Assembly (NCBI GenBank): GCA_016209155.1
Contig: JACQWU010000094.1
Span: 1-10,834, forward strand
DNA length: 10,834 bases
Direction: 5' to 3'
From: Candidatus Desantisiibacteriota bacterium
GTDB lineage: Bacteria > JACRDZ01
Shown here: positions 5,416 to 10,834 of the stretch, piece by piece
Numbering within the stretch: the stretch's first letter is position 1
Layout: every line of letters starts with the position of its first letter
Notes under the pieces: model-generated
Databases searched by the model: none
The model's input: only the letters and a program-made list of their open reading frames with translations
What the model was told of the DNA's origin: nothing
Translations under genes and position numbers: made by a program

Positions 5416-5658
5416 ATGAAAAAATTTAAATATACTAAATATTTTATCAAAGAAGTTCTTCGTAAAAGACCTTATATTAAAAAGGAATGGTGTCATAAAA
5501 TAATTAAAAATCCAATTAAGGTTGAAAAGCAAGAAGAAAATAGATATAGATTTTGGGGTAAAGTTGAAGAATTTGATAATAAAATTTTTAGAGTAGTAAC
5601 ATTAGAAGATAAAATAACTATACATAACGCATTTCCAGATAGGGGGTTTGAAAAATGA
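5416..5658 (+). CDS. DUF4258-like small protein, probable toxin component
   Basis: 80 aa, strongly basic. It opens with KKFKYTKYFIKEVLRKRPYI and carries RYRFWGKVEEF (43-53), followed by RVVTLEDKITIHNAFPDRGF (59-78). This 'H/Y...RP-I..EW...V....NP....Q..NRYRFWG.V.EF....RVVT' layout is typical of the small DUF4258/BrnT-like family usually encoded just before a DUF2283 gene. The pair behaves like a toxin-antitoxin module in its genomic distribution; the biochemical activity is not established. No obvious ribosome binding site precedes the ATG. It overlaps the next gene by 4 nt (ATGA). Confidence 0.72.
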   Translation: MKKFKYTKYFIKEVLRKRPYIKKEWCHKIIKNPIKVEKQEENRYRFWGKVEEFDNKIFRVVTLEDKITIHNAFPDRGFEK

Positions 5659-5873
5659 AACTAAATTATTATCCTGATACAGATTCATTATATATTGATT
5701 TATCAGAGAAAAAAAGTGTTGATAGTGTTGAGATATCTGATGGAGTTGTTGTTGATTATGATTCTAAAGGGAATATAGTTGGTATTGATATAGATAATGC
5801 AAGTAAAAAACTATCTATTAAAAAATTAGAAATAAATAAACTTCCCAGCATACAGGAAGTATTAGTTGCATGA
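5655..5873 (+). CDS. DUF2283 family protein, probable antitoxin partner
   Basis: 72 aa with the signature DUF2283 layout: NYYPDTDSLYIDLSEKKSVD (4-23), then ISDGVVVDYDSKGNIVGIDI (27-46), then a degenerate tail. AGGGGG lies about 9 nt before the ATG. The ATGA overlap with the upstream gene implies coupled translation. Proteins of this family are about 60-75 aa and commonly partner DUF4258 proteins; the antitoxin role is inferred from that pairing. Confidence 0.82.
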   Translation: MKLNYYPDTDSLYIDLSEKKSVDSVEISDGVVVDYDSKGNIVGIDIDNASKKLSIKKLEINKLPSIQEVLVA

Positions 5874-5950
5874 TAAAAATATTAATAAAAGTTGGGGGTG
5901 CGGAGAGTACATCAACAATAAAATAAATCAATAATAAAAATAATTAAAAA

Positions 5951-6037
5951 TTATAACAGGCACTGCATCGGATCATTTTAAACAAGCAAGCGAAAAGCCG
6001 CTTACTTGTTTAAAACCGATGAGTTTTGGCGTTGGTG
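5951..6037 (+). repeat. Long attC-like site with extended terminal hairpin
   Basis: TTATAAC (5951-5957), then TGCATCGGAT; CATCGG (5966-5971) pairs with CCGATG (6016-6021). Between them is a long hairpin: TTTTAAACAAG (5976-5986) pairs perfectly with CTTGTTTAAAA (6005-6015), and AAGCG (5988-5992) with CGCTT (5999-6003). GAGTTTTGGCGTTG closes the site. Two stems with unpaired bases between, a variable terminal structure and a GTT end box are the structural features recognised by integron integrases in folded attC. It is the best-preserved site and shows what the collapsed ones have lost. Confidence 0.7.
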
Positions 6038-6417
6038 CGCCAAGCGCAGCTTGGTACTTCTTATATAGTGAAAGTCGTATCTGGCAAGGCACAGCCAGCC
6101 ACCAGTATCGAGTGTTGCATCCGTCAGGAAGGATGTTAATCCGAACGAAACGGATGAAGCGTACACAGAGAATGTTGCAGGCTGCATGGAAGACGTGCCT
6201 TCCCAAAGTAATTCAGCTCCGTTAGCGAAAATCAAAGCAGATGACGACGACGTTAACGTATCGGAAGTCAAAACAAAGGAATCGATAAAGGCAATATTCC
6301 TGAGGGTCTGCCGGAGTCAAAGAACGTGGTATGTAGCAAAAGAAGTATCAGGAACATGGGAGACCCTGCTAAATCCTCAAAAGAGGTAGGATGCAACAAC
6401 TAATGGAAGAAGTATCC
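6035..6417 (+). mobile_element. Group II intron 5' fragment, copy C
   Basis: It starts GTGCGCC directly after the attC-like end GTTG. It parallels copy A closely through CGAGTGTTGCATCCGTCAGG, GATGACGACGACGTTAACG, GGGTCTGCCGGAGTCAAAG and GGGAGACCCTGCT, with roughly 90% identity by eye. It keeps the segment (about 6133-6237) that copy A has lost, so it is the fuller version of this part. It stops at GAAGTATCCGA and is joined to higB debris at about 6418. There is no reverse transcriptase and no domain V or VI. Several short reading frames on both strands here are products of the structured sequence. Confidence 0.7.
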
Positions 6418-6453
6418 GATACGAACTGTGTTGAAATTGTTGATTACCATTAA
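6418..6453 (+). pseudogene. 3' remnant of a HigB (RelE-superfamily) toxin gene
   Basis: Eleven codons, DTNCVEIVDYH, then TAA at 6451-6453. HigB toxins typically end in VEIVDYH and are followed within about 15 nt by higA, exactly as here. The rest of the toxin gene is replaced by intron copy C. HigB proteins are ribosome-dependent mRNA endonucleases; this scrap cannot be active. Confidence 0.7.
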
Positions 6454-6466
6454 GGAGGTATTAATT

Positions 6467-6582
6467 ATGACCCAAAAAAAATACCGCCTGTACATCCATG
6501 CGAAATATTATTTGAAGAATTTCTTAATCCAATGGATATTAGCCAATATAGGATTGCACATAAGGCGATGTTAAAAAGTTAA
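6467..6582 (+). pseudogene. Broken higA antitoxin gene (frameshifted and truncated)
   Basis: The ATG at 6467 has GGAGG 8 nt upstream and reads MTQKK, then an A8 run shifts the frame. The +2 frame from 6481 reads IPPVHPCEILFEEFLNPMDI, then SQYRIAHKAM, closely resembling the HigA N-terminus (HPGEIL-EEF-PM-IS-YRLA-). One extra A would restore the frame. The gene then ends at 6580-6582, before the helix-turn-helix is complete, against a usual length near 95-105 aa. HigA represses its own operon and neutralises HigB. A sequencing error in the A8 run could explain the frameshift but not the truncation. Confidence 0.72.
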
Positions 6583-6614
6583 CTGATTTTACACCTGAAT
6601 ACAGATTGGATGAA
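6583..6614. other. Unassigned junction debris
   Basis: A third plus-strand frame from about 6564 reads GDVKKLTDFTPEYRLDESSF and continues to a stop near 6682. It lacks a start and crosses the nrdG-like remnant on the other strand. It may be a scrap of another gene; I cannot assign it. Confidence 0.3.
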
Positions 6615-6705
6615 AGTAGTTTTATAATAATATTACCGGATAAATTAATAGTCTTCCGTCCCAATCAAGAAAAGAACTTTTAATAAAACTTTTAATTTCA
6701 TACAT
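6615..6705 (-). pseudogene. Truncated second nrdG-like gene (N-terminal remnant)
   Basis: From an ATG at 6705 the minus strand reads MYEIKSFIKSSFLDWDGRLL, then IYPVILL and a stop. The first 17 residues match the intact NrdG-like start (MYKIKSFIESSFIDWDG) with three changes, and about 87% of bases over some 51 nt agree by eye. The radical SAM cysteines are lost. Its ATG overlaps the stop of the CBS-GGDEF gene (ATGTATGA), so it was once the last gene of that operon. Confidence 0.75.
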
Positions 6706-7330
6706 TGAACTCTACTCTATTGCGTCCGTTTATTTTTGCCTGATAAAGAGCATTGTCAACCTTATTTAGCAATTCACGTTCATTTTTAATTTCTTTTTTA
6801 TAACAAACAACTCCAAAGCTTGCTGTAATAGTGATATTATTTTTACCATATTTAAAAGCATTAATATAAATTTTTTTTCTAAGCCGCTCAGCAACTATAA
6901 TTGCGCCTTTTTGTTCAGTACATGGTAAAAGTATAATAAATTCTTCTCCGCCCCACCGGCAGCAAATGTCAGTGCGACGTAATGTATTTTTTTGATCAAC
7001 AACAAGCGAACGCCGTATGGCATTGTTCTTCATGAATTCTATAACGTTGGCTAAATCAAATTCTTTTTTTACAGAGAGAACAGGAGAACTCATTATCTGA
7101 TAAGCATAAATTTTATTTGATTTTTTGCCGGAAGAAATAGCTTGAAGGATATCTCTTTCTGTAATTATTCCGGCAGGTATATTTTTATCTAAAACTATTA
7201 AACAGCTGACGTTATTTGCTACCATTAATTTTACAATATTTTTAAATTTTGCATTTGTTTTTATAGTAATTAATTTTTTTGAAGTATACTTTGCGATACT
7301 ATACTTTTTAATTTTGCTTTTTTCTTCCAT
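6698..7330 (-). CDS. CBS-domain protein fused in frame to a truncated GGDEF domain
   Basis: 210 aa. Residues about 8-112 form a CBS pair (ISVIVLDKNIPAGIITERDI-like first repeat, IMSSPVLSV ... IRRSLVVDQKN second), which usually senses adenine nucleotides. The sequence then jumps at about residue 114-117 into LRRTDICCRWGGEEFIILLP, the middle of a GGDEF diguanylate cyclase domain with active-site GGEEF at 127-131. It continues through ITASFGV and VDNALYQAKINGRNRV to the end. The first half of GGDEF, with the metal-binding Asp and the F-K-x-x-N-D region, and the end of the second CBS repeat are missing, about 80-100 residues. c-di-GMP synthesis is therefore doubtful. An AAGGGC precedes the ATG. 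It is downstream of the coiled-coil gene, probably the same operon. It may be a decaying gene that stayed in frame. Confidence 0.8.
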   Translation of the reverse strand: MEEKSKIKKYSIAKYTSKKLITIKTNAKFKNIVKLMVANNVSCLIVLDKNIPAGIITERDILQAISSGKKSNKIYAYQIMSSPVLSVKKEFDLANVIEFMKNNAIRRSLVVDQKNTLRRTDICCRWGGEEFIILLPCTEQKGAIIVAERLRKKIYINAFKYGKNNITITASFGVVCYKKEIKNERELLNKVDNALYQAKINGRNRVEFNV

Positions 7331-7353
7331 TTTCAGCCCTTAAAATTTATCAG

Positions 7354-7393
7354 CTATCAGAGATAGTGGATACCTCGCAGCTTGCTGCGAGGT
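7354..7393 (-). repeat. Two hairpins between the coiled-coil and CBS-GGDEF genes
   Basis: ACCTCGCAGC at 7372-7381 and GCTGCGAGGT at 7384-7393 form a perfect palindrome with 10-nt arms. A second small hairpin (CTATC/GATAG, 7354-7366) follows in the direction of transcription. No U-tract follows on the minus strand, so this is more likely an RNA-processing or stability element, or a dispersed palindrome, than a terminator. Confidence 0.6.
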
Positions 7394-7396
7394 TCT

Positions 7397-7741
7397 TCAT
7401 TTTATTTTTTTTGCAACTTTAATAATGTCATCTATATAACCAACGGCTTTAACAATATTTTGTACAAAATTTATATTTTTCACAATTTCTTTTATACATT
7501 GCTCCAATTTTTTATTCAGATTAGTGAGCTTATTATTAAGCTCTGCTGTGAACTCATCCCAATTCAGATATGAATCACGCAGTAATTTGTCAATTTCTGT
7601 TTTTAATTCTTTTTTTTTGATTTCGAGCTGTGATGCAGTGTCAATCTCGTTTTTTTCTTCAGCAATGGTTTTAAGATAATTTATTTTGTTATAGCAGGTG
7701 CTCATTTTGTCCAATAGTTCATTTTTTTCAGAAATTGTCAT
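7397..7741 (-). CDS. Coiled-coil protein of unknown function
   Basis: 114 aa. Residues about 3-85 are almost entirely charged heptad-like helix (KNELLDKMSTCYNKINYLKT, then EIKKKELKTEIDKLLRD, then LNNKLTNLNKKLEQCIKEIV), pointing to a long coiled coil. There is no signal peptide and a lysine-rich end (DDIIKVAKKIK). AAGGAG lies 6-7 nt before the ATG. It follows the lipoprotein gene by 42 nt and is probably co-transcribed with it. No family recognised; a structural or partner role to the lipoprotein is speculation. Confidence 0.7.
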   Translation of the reverse strand: MTISEKNELLDKMSTCYNKINYLKTIAEEKNEIDTASQLEIKKKELKTEIDKLLRDSYLNWDEFTAELNNKLTNLNKKLEQCIKEIVKNINFVQNIVKAVGYIDDIIKVAKKIK

Positions 7742-7762
7742 ATTATCTCCTTATCTGGATGT

Positions 7763-7803
7763 GCCATTAATACCATGCCTGTCTAAGGCAGGGTACTAAT
7801 GGC
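7763..7803. repeat. Long imperfect palindrome overlapping the lipoprotein stop codon
   Basis: GCCATTAATACCATGCCT (7763-7780) and AGGCAGGGTACTAATGGC (7786-7803) are complementary at 16 of 18 positions with a 5-nt centre. The TAG stop of the lipoprotein gene lies in the centre and the last six codons form one arm. In mRNA it would be a strong hairpin just upstream of the next gene's ribosome binding site. No U-tract follows. Confidence 0.7.
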
Positions 7804-8616
7804 TAATTCCTCATGAGCTTTAGATAACGCAGTATATGCTGTCTCCAACTCTTTCAAAATTTCCAGAGCATTTATAAATTGATCATTTATATCAAGCATT
7901 GCTTCCGTTTGTTTTTGTCTTTCCAGTCCGCTTGAGGCATTCCATGTGATTTTTATTGGTTCATATTTTTCAACATAATAAGTTTTCAGATTCCCTATCA
8001 TAATATGTATAAGCAGAATGCAGGCATCAGAATATTTCTGAACAGATTCCTGATTCTTTTTTATGGTTTCAATTAAATAACCTTTTTTTTTGTGTTCAAT
8101 ATAAAGTCTTGCTGATTCTAATGAAGTTGTTGAAATAAGAGCCAAATTATCAGAAGAAACAGACATGTTTAATGCTTTTGCCGCTTCTGCGGCGTTTTTG
8201 TTTATGTCTTTTGTTAATTGATCAAATGTGTCAATATTTATTAATTCACCGCCTGACAATTTTACAAGCAAATCTGCATATTGGATAAAAGCGTTGTTAA
8301 GCTCAGTAAGCGTGAAATGTGCTTTCTTAATATCAAGATAAATCGGAGGTTTTTCCATCAGCCAATTGTATTTTTCTCCGGGTTGAATTATCAGCTGACT
8401 GAATTTTGATTCGGAATCAGCAGAAAAACCACTAATAAAACCTGCTCTGGTCCATTTGTGATTCACAGACATCGCAGCGTCTATCCCTGTACTTGCTTCT
8501 TTTACGGCATTATTAAATTTTATAAAAGAACCGGAATTAACAGAAGCACATCCGGATATCGAAAGTAAAATAATTATAATCAGGATATGTATACAGGGGA
8601 AATATTTTTGAAACAT
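7783..8616 (-). CDS. Predicted lipoprotein with helical domain, function unknown
   Basis: 277 aa from the ATG at 8616, chosen because GGAG sits about 8 nt upstream; an in-frame ATG at 8628 adds four residues. The signal peptide MFQKYFPCIHILIIIILLSI leads to the lipobox SISGC, Cys23. The mature part is mainly helical and free of cysteines apart from one in the middle. Recognisable stretches include KEASTGIDAAMSVNHKWTRA and LNNAFIQYADLLVKLSGGEL, a layout seen in uncharacterised periplasmic lipoproteins. It is the first gene of a minus-strand operon with a strong promoter. No family named with confidence. Confidence 0.78.
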   Translation of the reverse strand: MFQKYFPCIHILIIIILLSISGCASVNSGSFIKFNNAVKEASTGIDAAMSVNHKWTRAGFISGFSADSESKFSQLIIQPGEKYNWLMEKPPIYLDIKKAHFTLTELNNAFIQYADLLVKLSGGELINIDTFDQLTKDINKNAAEAAKALNMSVSSDNLALISTTSLESARLYIEHKKKGYLIETIKKNQESVQKYSDACILLIHIMIGNLKTYYVEKYEPIKITWNASSGLERQKQTEAMLDINDQFINALEILKELETAYTALSKAHEELAISTLP

Positions 8617-8654
8617 ATTTTTCTCCATCTTTTATCTATTAAAACATGGATTCG

Positions 8655-8682
8655 ATTATAATTAGATGTAGTGTTTTGTCAA
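8655..8682 (-). promoter_or_regulatory. Strong sigma70-type promoter for the lipoprotein operon
   Basis: On the minus strand TTGACA (8682-8677) and TATAAT (8660-8655) both match consensus perfectly, with a 16-nt spacer. Transcription would start near 8648, about 30 nt before the lipoprotein ATG. Confidence 0.8.
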
Positions 8683-8752
8683 GTTTTTTAATATTTCTGT
8701 TATTTCGTACTTGAGGTGTAAAATATTTTTTTGACCTTCAATATTTTTTTTC

Positions 8753-8781
8753 TTGACAAATATATTTTTTAGTTATATTAT
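8753..8781 (+). promoter_or_regulatory. Sigma70-type promoter for rho
   Basis: TTGACA at 8753-8758 and TATTAT at 8776-8781 with a 17-nt spacer. Transcription from about 8788 gives a leader of about 360 nt. The promoter is divergent from that of the lipoprotein operon, about 70 nt away. Confidence 0.75.
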
Positions 8782-8787
8782 ATATAA

Positions 8788-9146
8788 AAATAATAAATAT
8801 AAGGTTGCTTGAAAATTTCAAGCCAAAGTTTAAACCAACCTCTATTCCTACATTATTAATAATCATGAATAGGTATATGCAGAAATATAAAAAATTAAAG
8901 AAGATTAAAATTTTAGATAGTATATCTTAAAAATAAATATTTAATTCCTTAATATTGGAGAATTATGATATCTTTTTTGTTTGAGCAAAAACTATAATCT
9001 ATTGCCCGCATAGCTGCCTCTTATTATGAAATCCAAACATCTTATTAATAATTTATAGTAATTTAGTTTTTTCTAAAGTTTAATAGTATTTGTGTTTATT
9101 TAATTAATAACTGGTAAAAAATAATTAATTTTTCAGGAGGAGAAAA
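8788..9146 (+). promoter_or_regulatory. Long structured 5' leader of rho
   Basis: The start of the leader can fold. CTTGAAAATTTCAAG (8808-8822) is a hairpin enclosed by GGTTG (8803-8807) and CAACC (8836-8840), and CTATTC (8842-8847) pairs with GAATAG (8867-8872). The remaining 270 nt are AT-rich with no gene. rho is autoregulated by attenuation in its leader in Escherichia coli; a similar role here is inference. AGGAGGAG at 9136-9143 is the ribosome binding site. Confidence 0.5.
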
Positions 9147-10553
9147 ATGGAAAGTAACAAGACCACATGTGACAGACCTAAGAGTAAAGAGAAAGATGGG
9201 GTAGAAGCAGTAACAGAAACAGAAGAAAACGGTAAAAAGACAGAAGAAGATGAAGAACCTGATTTAGTAAAAAGAACTAATGTGAAAGCAGGGGAAAACC
9301 TGGATATAGGTGTTTTGCAGAAAAAAACTATTTCCTTCCTTACAAAAATTGCTCAGGGGTTTAATATAGAAGGTATTAGCGGACTGCGAAAGCAGGAACT
9401 GATTTTTAAGATTTTACAGGCACAGACAGAAAAAACCGGATTGATTTTTGGAGAGGGAGTTTTGGAAGTTCTGCCTGATGGCTATGGTTTTTTACGTGCA
9501 ACAAATTATAATTATCTTCCGGGTCCGGATGATATATATGTTTCCCCTTCACAAATAAGAAAATTCGGATTACGTACAGGAGATACAGTTTCCGGACAGA
9601 TACGTCCGCCAAAGGAAAATGAGAGATATTTTGCTTTATTACGTGTTGAAGCTGTTAATTTTGAGAATCCTGATCTGGGAAGGACAAAAGTCCTGTTTGA
9701 TAACCTTACACCTCTTTATCCGCAGGAAAAAATAAATCTGGAGATAGATCCTAAAGATATGTCAACCAGAATAATAGACATGCTTACCCCGATTGGAAAA
9801 GGACAACGCGGACTTATTGTTGCTCCGCCCAGAACAGGTAAAACAGTATTATTGCAGAAAATTGCCAACAGTATAACTGCTAATCATCCTGAAATAGTTT
9901 TAATAGTATTACTTATTGATGAGAGACCTGAAGAGGTTACAGATATGCAGCGCTCAGTAAAAGGGGAGGTTATAAGCTCAACTTTTGACGAACCCGCGTC
10001 AAGACATGTTCAGGTATCAGAGATGGTAATAGAAAAAGCAAAACGTCTGGTTGAGCATCAGAAAGATGTTGTAATTCTTCTCGATAGTATTACCAGATTA
10101 GCGCGGGCGTATAATACTATAGTTCCTCCAAGCGGTAAAGTTCTTTCCGGCGGAGTGGATTCCAATGCTCTGCAAAGGCCAAAAAGATTTTTTGGAGCGG
10201 CAAGAAATATTGAAGAAGGCGGAAGTATCACTATTATAGCTACAGCTCTTGTTGATACGGGGAGCAGAATGGATGATGTTATTTTTGAAGAGTTTAAAGG
10301 CACAGGAAATATGGAAATTATTTTAGATAGAAGATTGGTTGACAAGAGAACTTTTCCTGCAATCGATATTAACCGTTCAGGAACCAGAAAAGAAGAATTA
10401 CTTATACCTGCTGATGATTTAAATAAAATCTGGATAATGCGCAAGGTTTTAAATACTATGGGAGTTGTGGAAAGCATGGAATTGCTGATTGAAAAATTAT
10501 CCAAGACAAAAAACAATAAAGCTTTTATGAAATCCATAGCCAATAGCAATTAA
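9147..10553 (+). CDS. rho: Transcription termination factor Rho
   Basis: 468 aa. Rho is a hexameric ATP-dependent RNA translocase that ends transcription of untranslated RNA. Domains in order: an acidic, variable N-terminal extension (1-48); a Rho N-terminal helical region (about 52-95, with [12 protein letters not shown]); and an RNA-binding cold-shock-like domain (about 100-170, with [10 protein letters not shown] and [10 protein letters not shown]). The ATPase domain has Walker A APPRTGKT (226-233), [12 protein letters not shown] (256-267), the Walker B-type [16 protein letters not shown] (308-323), the Q-loop region [12 protein letters not shown] (327-338) and [12 protein letters not shown] (380-391). 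All catalytic motifs are intact. The N-terminal extension is longer than in E. coli (419 aa). A strong ribosome binding site fixes the start. Upstream promoter and leader are listed separately; rpmE follows. Confidence 0.97.
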   Translation: MESNKTTCDRPKSKEKDGVEAVTETEENGKKTEEDEEPDLVKRTNVKAGENLDIGVLQKKTISFLTKIAQGFNIEGISGLRKQELIFKILQAQTEKTGLIFGEGVLEVLPDGYGFLRATNYNYLPGPDDIYVSPSQIRKFGLRTGDTVSGQIRPPKENERYFALLRVEAVNFENPDLGRTKVLFDNLTPLYPQEKINLEIDPKDMSTRIIDMLTPIGKGQRGLIVAPPRTGKTVLLQKIANSITANHPEIVLIVLLIDERPEEVTDMQRSVKGEVISSTFDEPASRHVQVSEMVIEKAKRLVEHQKDVVILLDSITRLARAYNTIVPPSGKVLSGGVDSNALQRPKRFFGAARNIEEGGSITIIATALVDTGSRMDDVIFEEFKGTGNMEIILDRRLVDKRTFPAIDINRSGTRKEELLIPADDLNKIWIMRKVLNTMGVVESMELLIEKLSKTKNNKAFMKSIANSN

Positions 10554-10635
10554 ATAATCAAAGAAATATAGAATTATTTTTATTTTTATGTTATTATATC
10601 ACCTTAAAATTATAAGAAAGGAGTGAAATAAAATA

Positions 10636-10834
10636 ATGAAAAAAGATATACATCCTAAATATAAACAGACAAAAATAATATGTGCTTGCGGAGAAGTAAT
10701 TGAAACAGGATCTACTGTTGAAAATATACATACTGAAATTTGTTCAAAATGCCATCCATTCTTCACAGGTAAGCAAAGACTTGTTGATTCAGCAGGCAGA
10801 GTAGAACGTTTTAATAAAAAATACAAAAAAAGTG
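10636..10834 (+). CDS. rpmE: Ribosomal protein L31 (bL31), 3' end cut by window
   Basis: The visible 66 residues begin [20 protein letters not shown] and contain the zinc-binding pairs CAC (16-18) and CSKC (36-39), followed by [20 protein letters not shown]. This is the cysteine-bearing, zinc-type L31 of the large ribosomal subunit; the usual length is about 66-75 aa, so only a few residues are missing. GAAAGGAG lies about 13 nt before the ATG. The rho-rpmE order is a widely conserved arrangement. No clear separate promoter or terminator is visible in the 82-nt gap, so read-through from rho is possible. Confidence 0.93.
   Translation, partial: MKKDIHPKYKQTKIICACGEVIETGSTVENIHTEICSKCHPFFTGKQRLVDSAGRVERFNKKYKKS

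Noticed and set aside
2361-6037. Repeated A-rich linkers and attC-like sites as a CRISPR array
   Set aside because: Repeats are hundreds of bases apart, differ in length, and are separated by genes; no cas genes.
5973-6389. Four short frames on both strands
   Set aside because: They lie in intron copy C and the attC hairpin; no ribosome binding sites and no family resemblance.
7372-7441. Palindrome followed by a T-rich run on the plus strand as a rho-independent terminator
   Set aside because: No plus-strand gene ends upstream; the Ts are about 10-20 nt away and belong to the end of the coiled-coil gene (lysine codons).
7382-7573. Plus-strand 63-aa frame
   Set aside because: Reverse reading of the coiled-coil gene; phenylalanine- and asparagine-rich shadow typical of AT-rich antisense.
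9406-10549. Minus-strand frames inside rho, including one of 163 aa
   Set aside because: Antisense shadows of a strongly conserved gene.
10599-10826. Minus-strand 75-aa frame
   Set aside because: Antisense to rpmE, whose zinc-binding cysteines and ribosome binding site are clear.

Overview
The window looks like a chromosomal piece of an AT-rich, Gram-negative-type bacterium. It has several lipobox proteins, a Rho factor with typical motifs, a zinc-type ribosomal protein L31, and an anaerobic NrdG-type radical SAM gene that suggests anaerobic metabolism. Sequence alone does not give a phylum; an uncultured anaerobe is plausible.

Left edge (1-304, minus strand): the 5' part of a NrdG-type activating enzyme. 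Next to it (355-447, minus) is a short decayed fragment that reads like the start of the catalytic domain of an integron integrase or other tyrosine recombinase. It is followed by a REP-like palindrome and a strong plus-strand promoter (829-857).

Middle (about 860-6640, plus strand): a cassette array. Small unrelated genes, all on the plus strand, are separated by A-rich linkers ending in TTATAAC and then an attC-like inverted repeat ending near GGC(G/A)TTR. Cargo in order: a TPR-like/TIR-like two-domain protein, a small lipoprotein, a zinc-ribbon membrane protein, a two-helix membrane protein, a PIN-toxin/antitoxin pair, a second lipoprotein, and a DUF4258-like/DUF2283 pair. I read this as an integron cassette array with a degraded integrase (CALIN-like). 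Three copies of a structured sequence resembling the 5' part (domain I) of a group II intron begin exactly at the end of three attC-like sites. All three lack the reverse transcriptase and domains V/VI. The third is joined to the debris of a higBA toxin-antitoxin locus.

Right-middle (6615-8682, minus strand): a lipoprotein, a coiled-coil protein and a CBS-GGDEF protein form an apparent operon behind a near-perfect sigma70-type promoter. The CBS-GGDEF gene carries an in-frame internal deletion. Its stop codon overlaps the start of a second, truncated nrdG-like fragment, so the cassette array lies between an nrdG start and an nrdG remnant in the same orientation.

Right edge (8753-10834, plus strand): a promoter and a long structured leader precede rho, which is followed by rpmE (cut by the window end). 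This is conserved housekeeping context and anchors the accessory region in the chromosome.
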